Shown one piece after another: positions 14,974 through 22,058 of a stretch of DNA of 32,944 bases. The stretch's first letter is position 1. Every line of letters begins with the position of its first letter. Both the position numbers and the translations under genes were made by a program. Under the pieces are notes generated by a model. The model did no database searches. It was given only the letters and a program-made list of their open reading frames with translations, and had not been told where the DNA came from. Source of the DNA: JAUIET01 sp045105115 (GTDB lineage: Bacteria > Pseudomonadota > Gammaproteobacteria > Pseudomonadales > JAUIET01); assembly GCA_045105115.1 (NCBI GenBank), contig JBGCDE010000125.1, positions 1 through 32,944 of the forward strand, written 5' to 3'.

Positions 14974-15641
14974 CGGAGGAGTTCATTAATCCGCTCGATG
15001 TAGAGGAAGTGATGGAGCCGCCAAACGAACTTTGGGCCGCCAAGCGCGAACTGGCCGACGAGTTCCGGACAATGGCCGAACTGCTCATGACCAGTGCACC
15101 CGCGCCTGAAGATTTGCGCCGTATTAGCGAGTATTTGCGCGAGCAACGAACTGTTTTTGAAGACAGCCCTCGAACTTACGGCCGTATGGAATTTTATAAG
15201 CAGGAAAACCAGTCACCGTACGTACATATTGAAATGAACCCTTTATGTGGGAATGGCAATCCCATTGCGCCACCGGTAAATTCCTGGTTAAAAGAGGGAG
15301 AAGCCTATGGTCGTGCCAATATGGGCTGGCAGTATGAAGGACCGCCTGGCTGCGTACACGGTGGTTTTATTGCCGCGGTGTTTGACGATTTTCTGGGCAT
15401 GGCGCAACGCTTAACAGACAGTCCCGGCATGACAGGTACGTTGACCGTCCGCTACCGAAAGCCAACGCCACTGAATACCGACCTTGAATTACACGGTTAT
15501 GTGAAAAGCAGCGAAGGCCGGAAAAATGTTTTGGTTGGAACAATGCATGCCAATGGTGTATTAACAGCGGAATGCGAAGGTTTGTTTATTGGTTTCCCGA
15601 AAGAAGCTATGCGTCAATACGTCGAACAACAACCTCGATAA
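14970..15641 (+). CDS. PaaI-like hotdog-fold thioesterase
   Basis: 223 residues from the GTG at 14970 (GTGA overlap with the Nudix gene); an in-frame TTG at 14940 would extend it backwards. About 100 N-terminal residues of helix and linker precede a hotdog domain. The active-site region GCVHGGFIAAVFDDFLG has the HGG at 130-132 and acidic residues at 139-140, as in PaaI-type acyl-CoA thioesterases. A later strand TGTLTVRYRKPTPL is also typical. It likely hydrolyses an acyl-CoA; the neighbouring acyl-CoA dehydrogenases support a role in CoA-ester metabolism. It is convergent with the EthD gene, with only 11 bases between. Confidence 0.88.
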   Translation: MTEEFINPLDVEEVMEPPNELWAAKRELADEFRTMAELLMTSAPAPEDLRRISEYLREQRTVFEDSPRTYGRMEFYKQENQSPYVHIEMNPLCGNGNPIAPPVNSWLKEGEAYGRANMGWQYEGPPGCVHGGFIAAVFDDFLGMAQRLTDSPGMTGTLTVRYRKPTPLNTDLELHGYVKSSEGRKNVLVGTMHANGVLTAECEGLFIGFPKEAMRQYVEQQPR

Positions 15642-15652
15642 GCGATTACGCG

Positions 15653-16357
15653 CTATAACTGATCAAACACATATTCGCTCATTGCAGAAACATCTATTGT
15701 TTGCATATCCAGGAATTTTGATACCGTCGTCATCATTCGTTCCATGTTAGCCTTGAATTTCTTCTGGTCGCCAACCGCGTCGTAAAACGCCTCAGGGTTA
15801 CTCATCGCTGCAGCCGGAAAACCTTCTTCGACGATCGCCGTCCACGCCGGTGCTTGGCCTGTTAACGGTCTGACGATTTCATTACGAATGTATTGAAATG
15901 TGGACTGGGTTTCAATCGCGCAGGCCATGTGCTCATTGTGCCAAATTCTTAGAAACTCATCGTACGCCAAATCTTCTCGCGCTTTAACGCAGGTGACTTG
16001 CGAGAACCCCGATGTGCGTTGTCCTGCTTGAGGTGGGTGTAGAGTATTGATTATTGGAGTTGATTCTATGACAAGGAAAGACACCAAAGAAGCACTGCAT
16101 GCCTTGAGAATTTCTTCCGCGGGCAGTCTCGCTTGAGCCATATCAACCCAGTAAGAGACCATGGCCGCTTTCGGCAGATCGGTCACTGTCATTGCCAGGG
16201 CGTCACCGGCCTCGGTATCTGCATCGCGAACACATATCTTGAGACCGCGAAGTTGAAGTTCTTGTAGCTGCAACGCCACTGGCCCAAGCAAGGCGTCAGC
16301 AAACTGTTGAACTGAGACCTCTTCGGGTCTCCACAGCAAGGTTACGATCTTTTCCAT
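15653..16357 (-). CDS. EthD-domain protein
   Basis: 234 residues from the ATG at 16357 (MEKIVTLLWRPEEV). A GTG at 16384 is in frame but has no ribosome site. It looks like two tandem ferredoxin-like (dimeric alpha-beta barrel) halves. The second half carries an EthD-type motif: YDEFLRIWHNEHMACAIE followed by FQYIRNEIV. EthD proteins accompany oxygenase or degradation systems and their reaction is rarely known. It is transcribed away from the acyl-CoA dehydrogenase operon, sharing the intergenic region 16358-16539. A role in the same degradative pathway is inferred from position only. Confidence 0.82.
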   Translation of the reverse strand: MEKIVTLLWRPEEVSVQQFADALLGPVALQLQELQLRGLKICVRDADTEAGDALAMTVTDLPKAAMVSYWVDMAQARLPAEEILKACSASLVSFLVIESTPIINTLHPPQAGQRTSGFSQVTCVKAREDLAYDEFLRIWHNEHMACAIETQSTFQYIRNEIVRPLTGQAPAWTAIVEEGFPAAAMSNPEAFYDAVGDQKKFKANMERMMTTVSKFLDMQTIDVSAMSEYVFDQL

Positions 16358-16433
16358 TGTTGATAGCTCGTCTGGTAATACCACAATACATGATAACGCT
16401 TAAGTTCCTGAAATATGTGGCTATATGCGGTGT

Positions 16434-16461
16434 TTGAGCCTTTAAAAATTGGTCATATAGA
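16434..16461 (+). promoter_or_regulatory. Candidate sigma70 promoter of the acyl-CoA dehydrogenase operon
   Basis: TTGAGC at 16434-16439 and TATAGA at 16456-16461 are separated by 16 bases, each matching four of six consensus positions. They lie about 80 bases before the TTG start at 16540, in the divergent region with the EthD gene. This is a by-eye match only. Confidence 0.35.
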
Positions 16462-16539
16462 CTCGCCGGTCAAGCGAGCACACGTCGAAAAGTGATATCG
16501 TAACCGGCTTTCAAGAGTCTGTTTTAGCAGGAGCAATAA

Positions 16540-17655
16540 TTGAATTTCGAATTTTCTGACGATCAAAAGCTGATCCAGGATCAAGCGCGTAGTTTTCTTG
16601 CCGAGCACTCGCCTTTGTCGCGGGTTCGGAATGTATTGGAGCGTGATTCGCTGGCTGATAACAACTACGATCAGGCACTGTGGAAAGGTTTGTTGGAACT
16701 GGGATGGGCCGGTGTGGCGATCCCGGAAAGCTACGGTGGATTGGGCATGGGTTACCTGGAATTGTGCGTGATAGCCGAGGAAATGGGCCGCTCATTGGCG
16801 GCCGTGCCTTTTTCCAGCAGTGTCTATTTAGCAGCCGAAGCAATTTTGATTGGCGGTACTGAAGTACAAAAGCAACAGTGGCTGCCCAAGATAGCCAGCG
16901 GTGAAGTGATTGCAAGTGTTGCTTTTGCCGAGAGTCGCGGTGGCATGGCTTTGTCCAAGCCAAGCGTTTCTGCAAACTCAGCCGCGTTGTTGACCGGTAG
17001 CAAGCTGCCAGTGTGCGATGGCGCGATTGCAGATTTACTGCTTGTGTCTGCTAGCAATCCCGATGGTAAGGTGGCTTGGTATCTGGTCACCGCTGACGCT
17101 AATGGCCTGACAAACACGCCACTAAATTGCATCGATCCCAGTCGTTCTATGGCAAGCCTCACGTTTGATAATACACCTGCGGAACCCATGAGCCTTGAAT
17201 TGGACGCACAATTGCTACAAGCCGATGTTCTAGACAGAGCCGCTGTGTTGTTTGCTTTTGAGCAAGTCGGTGGCGCCCAGGCATGTCTGGATATGGCGCG
17301 TGAATACACTACGCAACGCTACGCGTTTGGCCGACCGATCGGGTCATTTCAAGCATTGAAGCACAAAATGGCGGATATGTTTGTGGCAATAGAGCTGGCT
17401 CGTTCGAATGCCTATTACGGCGCCTGGGCATTAAGCTCAGGTGCTAGCAATTTGACTGAGGCTGCGGCCGTGGCGCGAATATCGGCCACTGATGCATATT
17501 ACGAATGCAGTAAGGAAAATATGCAAGCACACGGTGGTATGGGCTATACATGGGAATTGGACTGTCACCTCTACTATCGGCGAGCGCAGTACCTGGCATC
17601 CTTACTCGGTAGCCAGGCCTATTGGAAAGATCGATTGATGGAGGAGGTGGCCTAA
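16540..17655 (+). CDS. Acyl-CoA dehydrogenase, diverged subunit
   Basis: 371 residues with a TTG start supported by AGGAG at 16529-16533, six bases upstream; no ATG is suitably placed. It has the acyl-CoA dehydrogenase fold: N-terminal helices (FSDDQKLIQDQARSFL), the GWAGVAIPESYGGLG segment, and a C-terminal helical domain with TTQRYAFGRPIGSFQALKH and QAHGGMGYTWE. The usual EPGAGSD-like flavin/substrate motif is degenerate (AFAESRGGMALSK). This subunit is shorter than, and different from, the one encoded next, as in alpha2beta2 acyl-CoA dehydrogenases of steroid side-chain breakdown. TAATG overlap with the partner gene supports a heteromeric enzyme. Confidence 0.92.
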   Translation: MNFEFSDDQKLIQDQARSFLAEHSPLSRVRNVLERDSLADNNYDQALWKGLLELGWAGVAIPESYGGLGMGYLELCVIAEEMGRSLAAVPFSSSVYLAAEAILIGGTEVQKQQWLPKIASGEVIASVAFAESRGGMALSKPSVSANSAALLTGSKLPVCDGAIADLLLVSASNPDGKVAWYLVTADANGLTNTPLNCIDPSRSMASLTFDNTPAEPMSLELDAQLLQADVLDRAAVLFAFEQVGGAQACLDMAREYTTQRYAFGRPIGSFQALKHKMADMFVAIELARSNAYYGAWALSSGASNLTEAAAVARISATDAYYECSKENMQAHGGMGYTWELDCHLYYRRAQYLASLLGSQAYWKDRLMEEVA

Positions 17656-18887
17656 TGGATTTTAACGACAGTCCTGAGCAAGCCCAGTTCCGTAAGAAAG
17701 TCATCGAATGGCTAGATAAGAACGTCGACAAAAATGTTGCCTTGAGCAAGGGCGGCATGGAATCAGAACAGGCTTTGATTGAGGCACGCGCGTGGCAAGG
17801 CAAGATCTTTGATGCCGGTTGGGCTTGCCAAACCTGGCCTGAAGAATATGGTGGCCGGGGAGCGAGTTCGATTGAGCAAGTGATCTGGTCACAGGAAGTC
17901 AGCAAATACCCAACCCGAGACGGTTTTTTTGCGATTGGCATAGGCAATTGCGGTCCGGCGATTATGCTGTATGGAACAGAGGCTCAGAAACGGGAACTAC
18001 TTCCGCGCATGGCCAGGGCGGATGATATTTGGTGTCAAATGTTCAGTGAGCCCGGCGCCGGATCCGATGTGGCCGGACTAAAAACAAGAGCAGAGAAGCG
18101 CGGTGATAAGTGGATTGTTAATGGTCAGAAAATCTGGACCTCGCAAGCGCAGTACGCTGACTACGGGGTTCTGCTAACTCGCACAGACCCAACTCTGGCG
18201 AAGCATAAAGGTCTCACGATGTTTTTCCTGGACATGAAGCAGCCTGGAGTGGAAGTACGACCTATAAAGCAAGCCGACGGTGGTCAGGCTTTCAATGAGG
18301 TTTTTTTCACTGATGTGGAAATACCTGATGCGCAGCGCCTTGGTGAAGTGAATGGAGGTTGGGGCGTTGCACTCACTGTTCTGATGAATGAGCGTCTGGC
18401 AATTGCTGGAGTGGCTCCTAATGGTTGGCCTGAGTATTGGGACATGATTCGCGAATTGGAGCTGAATGGCAAACCGGCTTTGGATGACGCTGAAGTGCGT
18501 CGCAAGACAGCTGAGTGGTATGTCAAAAATGCGGGTCTCAAAAATGCGCAGGCGCGCATGCTGTCGGCTGTCGCCAACGGCGGGATTCCTGGTGCAGAGG
18601 CGTCACTTGGTAAATTAGTGGGTGCGCCAATGTGTCAGGATATTAGTCGTTACGCATTGGATCTGTTTGCGCAATCGGGTGCATGCACAGAGGAAGAACT
18701 CAGTATGATGAATGGGCAATTTCAGAAAGCGTATTTGTACGCTCCTGGATTGCGTGTTGCGGGTGGCACGGATGAAGTGATGCGTAATATTATTGCTGAA
18801 CAAGTATTGGGGCTGCCAGCGGATGTGCGAGTTGACAAAGGTGTGCCATTCAATGAAATTCAAGCCGGTAACCAGGAGGCCAAATGA
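17655..18887 (+). CDS. Acyl-CoA dehydrogenase, partner subunit
   Basis: 410 residues. The ATG at 17655 has a GGAGGAGG ribosome site and overlaps the previous stop. Clear motifs are GWACQTWPEEYGGRG, MFSEPGAGSDVAGLKT (about 129-144) and VNGQKIWTSQAQYADY. The C-terminal AGGTDEVMRNIIAEQVLGLP (369-388) is the form seen in FadE-type enzymes. There it replaces the EGT catalytic-base motif of medium-chain enzymes, so the base is probably elsewhere. The enzyme oxidises an acyl-CoA to the enoyl-CoA with FAD. Pairing with the previous subunit and a rubredoxin gene directly after it (ATGA overlap) is the notable context. The substrate is not defined by sequence. Confidence 0.94.
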   Translation: MDFNDSPEQAQFRKKVIEWLDKNVDKNVALSKGGMESEQALIEARAWQGKIFDAGWACQTWPEEYGGRGASSIEQVIWSQEVSKYPTRDGFFAIGIGNCGPAIMLYGTEAQKRELLPRMARADDIWCQMFSEPGAGSDVAGLKTRAEKRGDKWIVNGQKIWTSQAQYADYGVLLTRTDPTLAKHKGLTMFFLDMKQPGVEVRPIKQADGGQAFNEVFFTDVEIPDAQRLGEVNGGWGVALTVLMNERLAIAGVAPNGWPEYWDMIRELELNGKPALDDAEVRRKTAEWYVKNAGLKNAQARMLSAVANGGIPGAEASLGKLVGAPMCQDISRYALDLFAQSGACTEEELSMMNGQFQKAYLYAPGLRVAGGTDEVMRNIIAEQVLGLPADVRVDKGVPFNEIQAGNQEAK

Positions 18888-19060
18888 GCCAGGAATTTAA
18901 GAAGTATGAGTGTGTGATCTGCGGATACATCTATGATGAGGCCGAAGGCTGGCCAGACGATGGCATCGCGCCGGGCACAAAATGGGAAGATGTTCCAGAA
19001 GATTGGGAATGCCCAGACTGCGGAATCAGCAAATTTGACTTCGACTTGATGGAGTCATGA
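18884..19060 (+). CDS. Rubredoxin
   Basis: 58 residues. Two CxxCG knuckles, Cys10/Cys13 (CVICG) and Cys43/Cys46 (CPDCG), form the Fe(Cys)4 site, with the usual YIYDEAEG and WEDVPEDWECP segments between. It is a one-electron carrier of the cytoplasm. ATGA overlaps with the acyl-CoA dehydrogenase before it and the SDR after it, plus an AGGAGG ribosome site at 18874-18879, place it firmly in this operon. No alkane hydroxylase or rubredoxin reductase gene is nearby. It may therefore serve these dehydrogenases or an oxygenase encoded elsewhere. Confidence 0.95.
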   Translation: MSQEFKKYECVICGYIYDEAEGWPDDGIAPGTKWEDVPEDWECPDCGISKFDFDLMES

Positions 19061-19812
19061 GCATGCAACGATTTTTGGATAAAACGGTTCTTATCAGTGG
19101 TGCTGCATCGGGTATTGGCGAAGCGACTGCCAATCGAATTGGCGACGAGGGCGGTAAATTGTTTCTGCTGGATATGCAGGAAGAAGCGCTTGCATCAGTG
19201 GCCGCCGAGCTGAAGGATCGTGGCATAGACGTGGCGCACGCCGTATGCGATGTGTCGGATGAGCAAGATGTGAGTCGTGCGATGGCTGCCTGTATCGATC
19301 AATACGGTGGTCTCGATGTATTGTGTAATATTGCCGGCATTCTGCGTTTCGACAATTTCCACGAGCTTAGCTTTGATGCCTGGAAGAAGATTATCGATGT
19401 TAATTTGAGTGGTGTATTTTTGATGTGTCGAGCGGGCATACCGCATTTGTTGGCCAGTGGAGGCAATATCATCAATGCAGCATCTACGGCCGGTATTACA
19501 GGTTTAGCCTATGGTGTGCCGTACTCGGCTTCCAAGGGTGGTGTGGCAGCCATGACACGCTCTATCGCTGTGGAATATGCCAAGCAGGGAATTCGTGCCA
19601 ATTGTGTATCGCCAGCCGATATTAAATCAGGTATGACGGCTGCGCCTAAATTCCCTGAAGGTGCTGACATGAGTTTGCTAATGCGATCAAGTTCGCTTTC
19701 TGGTGTGCAAGGTCCAGAGGTGATTGCAAACGTAATCGCATTGTTAGGCTCTGAAGATGGTGCACATATAAATGGTGAGAATATCAGGGTAGACGGCGCG
19801 GCGTTGTCTTAG
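19057..19812 (+). CDS. Short-chain dehydrogenase/reductase (SDR)
   Basis: 251 residues, classical SDR length. The NAD(P)-binding motif SGAASGIG has glycines at 15, 19 and 21. Asp39 after the second strand (LFLLDMQ) favours NAD over NADP. NIAG at 91-94 takes the place of NNAG. Catalytic residues are Asn115, Ser143, Tyr156 and Lys160 (YSASK). The C-terminal GENIRVDGA is typical. It probably oxidises a hydroxyl group of an intermediate in the same pathway as the acyl-CoA dehydrogenases; the substrate is unknown. The start overlaps the rubredoxin stop as ATGA. It is convergent with the kinase gene after 28 bases. Confidence 0.94.
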   Translation: MSMQRFLDKTVLISGAASGIGEATANRIGDEGGKLFLLDMQEEALASVAAELKDRGIDVAHAVCDVSDEQDVSRAMAACIDQYGGLDVLCNIAGILRFDNFHELSFDAWKKIIDVNLSGVFLMCRAGIPHLLASGGNIINAASTAGITGLAYGVPYSASKGGVAAMTRSIAVEYAKQGIRANCVSPADIKSGMTAAPKFPEGADMSLLMRSSSLSGVQGPEVIANVIALLGSEDGAHINGENIRVDGAALS

Positions 19813-19840
19813 GCGGAAGACCACTTGTCGCGGGCACTGG

Positions 19841-21823
19841 CTAAATAGCCCTTGCAGAATCTTTAGGAAGCTTAAAAGGTAAGCACATTACTATTCTGGC
19901 GCCTTCTGTACATGGCGCAGCGTGAATCTGGCCGTGCATTCTCAACACAAGTTGCCGACAAATTGCGAGTCCCATGCCTAAGCCGCCATCGCGACTGGAC
20001 GAGGCCTGAGAGAATGGGTCGAATACAGATTTTAGGTACTCTTCTTCAATACCCTTACCGCAATCTTGTATGACGAATTTAATAATGCTCGTGTTGATAG
20101 AGAGTTTTTCAGGCAACACAGTTAATTTCATTGTACCGTCGCTACTGAACTTGGTTGCATTGTCCAGAAGCTGTTTCAGAATCAGGCACAGTTTTGATTC
20201 ATCGCCAATCAGCAAAGGTGGCAGCTCATCATGCAAGTCAATCGACAGACGCAAGCCTTTTTCACGCAGTTGCGGAAGGTAAGTAGCCTGTAACTGCTTA
20301 CTGATATCAGAGAGGTGAATCAGGTCAGTGGGTTCGTCGGAAGTCTGACTTTGCGCCTCAGTAAAACCGAGCAGCGTATTAACCAATTCAAGCATATGTT
20401 CTGCAGATATATTGGCTGACTGAGCATATTCTTCGATCCGTGGACCGATATCTTCGAGTTGCAGCAATTCCAGCGAACCAAGAATACCGTTAAGAGGTGT
20501 GCGTAGTTCATGGCTAACCTTGGCAAGAAATTCGTCCTTTAAAGCGTCGCTGCGTTCAAGTTGGGCCAGGCCAAGACTGAGCTCTCTATTACCAGCGTGC
20601 AGATCTTCTCTTGCGCGTTCAGCAATAAGTGATTTTTCTTCGCGAACGGCTTTTATTTTCTCGCCCAATGCGAGTGCCAGCAGCAGTGCTTCCAGTGCAG
20701 ATCCGTACTTGGCGGCGTGAGCTGTGAACGTATTGGGTGGTAATACGCCTGTAGATACCAACATAAAGACAGTTGAACCGATCAACAAACAGGTCCAACC
20801 CATTAGAAAGTACTTCGCGCCCGGATAAGCCTTGAAGGTTGCCAATGCACCTGTCCAAATCAGAGCCAGAGAAAGAACGAATGTCAGTGCGTTGCCAACC
20901 CCCAGCGACACCTGATAGCTGGAGACAAAACTGAGCACCATCAACAAGGCGCACAAGGCGGCTACGACTTTAAGAATACGGTCAGTCCAGGCACTGTGTG
21001 TGTATGTTTCTAGAAAATGCCGTGTGAAGAAAATTGCGAACAGCGATGAAGCACCCATAAAGAATGGAATCGCAATGTTTGACCATGCGGTGGATGCGGG
21101 CCACAGATACAGCGAGCCCACACCCGCGATCGACATCTGAAGAAAAGCAAATGAACTGATGTACAGCACATAGTATAAGTAGCTTGGTTCGCGCAGCGAG
21201 AAAAACAGTAGCAAATTGTAAGCGGCCATCATTAGCAATACGCCGATGTATATGCCAAAGCCCAATTGCGCACGACTGCGTTGTTCAAAAATAACGGCGG
21301 GGGCCCATATTGTGATGGGTATTTGCAGAGAGCTGTTGGTCTTTACCCTCAGGTACACTTCCTGTGTTTGATTGGGAGGGAAGCGCAGATAAAAGGCATG
21401 ATTAAGGTTTGGCGAGTTGCGCACCGATTGAGGTCTTCGATCACCTGATTGAGAATGACTAAGGCTGTCATGCGCTTGGTAATACAGATCGACGTAATCC
21501 AGCGCAGCGTAAGCAATTTCAAGCACCCAGTCATGGCTACGCTCACGCTCAGCTTCGGGTAAGCGGTAGAAGAGCGTCATCTTGAACCAGAACGCAGAGT
21601 CTGAATACCCACCGGAGAATTGTTCGGGCGCTACCGGTTGGAAGTGCTGGGAGGGCAGCTCCATTACCTCATCAATTGTTAGATCTCCAGAGGGATCCTC
21701 CAGATAAACGGCGTGTTCCAATGCCTTGTATTGGCCTGAAGATTGATCAAGCGTTAATGGCGCTGCGTGCAGAAATATTGGCAAGAAGAACAGCCAGGAA
21801 CCTATGATTTGTAGCGCACGCAT
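19841..21823 (-). CDS. 7TM-DISM sensor histidine kinase
   Basis: 660 residues. A signal peptide at about 1-21 is followed by a periplasmic 7TMR-DISMED2-type domain (about 25-175), which is often a carbohydrate-like ligand sensor. Seven membrane helices (about 185-395), a short coiled coil and a kinase core come next. The phosphoacceptor is His438 in SHELRTPLNG. ATP-binding boxes follow: LLDNATKFS (N), DCGKGI (G1), FDPFSQ (F) and GGLGMGLAI (G2). There is no receiver or HPt domain, and no response-regulator gene in the window, so its partner is elsewhere. It is divergent from the metalloprotease gene, leaving a shared 235-base upstream region. Signal and targets are unknown. Confidence 0.94.
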   Translation of the reverse strand: MRALQIIGSWLFFLPIFLHAAPLTLDQSSGQYKALEHAVYLEDPSGDLTIDEVMELPSQHFQPVAPEQFSGGYSDSAFWFKMTLFYRLPEAERERSHDWVLEIAYAALDYVDLYYQAHDSLSHSQSGDRRPQSVRNSPNLNHAFYLRFPPNQTQEVYLRVKTNSSLQIPITIWAPAVIFEQRSRAQLGFGIYIGVLLMMAAYNLLLFFSLREPSYLYYVLYISSFAFLQMSIAGVGSLYLWPASTAWSNIAIPFFMGASSLFAIFFTRHFLETYTHSAWTDRILKVVAALCALLMVLSFVSSYQVSLGVGNALTFVLSLALIWTGALATFKAYPGAKYFLMGWTCLLIGSTVFMLVSTGVLPPNTFTAHAAKYGSALEALLLALALGEKIKAVREEKSLIAERAREDLHAGNRELSLGLAQLERSDALKDEFLAKVSHELRTPLNGILGSLELLQLEDIGPRIEEYAQSANISAEHMLELVNTLLGFTEAQSQTSDEPTDLIHLSDISKQLQATYLPQLREKGLRLSIDLHDELPPLLIGDESKLCLILKQLLDNATKFSSDGTMKLTVLPEKLSINTSIIKFVIQDCGKGIEEEYLKSVFDPFSQASSSRDGGLGMGLAICRQLVLRMHGQIHAAPCTEGARIVMCLPFKLPKDSARAI

Positions 21824-22058
21824 AGGTTCATACTATAGCATGAGCTCTGGACTCAACAGTGCAACGACAAATCTGACCTGGTTCATAATTTGTTCAGCGT
21901 AAGTGTGATCAAATTGGCAAAACGCTGTCTAAATCGGTTGTCTATAAAACAATCCAGATTATTCGAATATAGTTTAATTATTGACCAGCCGGATACAGCC
22001 CATACACCTGGCATGTCATACGACAACAAGGAAATGTCCAAGACAGCAGGGGATTTAC
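21824..22058. other. Divergent upstream region of the kinase and metalloprotease genes
   Basis: 235 AT-rich bases. A TATAGT at 21968-21973 lies about 90 bases before the protease start and a TATAGT-like box on the minus strand lies close to the kinase start, but neither has a convincing -35 box at 16-18 bases. TATTCGAATA is a small palindrome next to the first box. No ORF is credible here. Confidence 0.3.
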
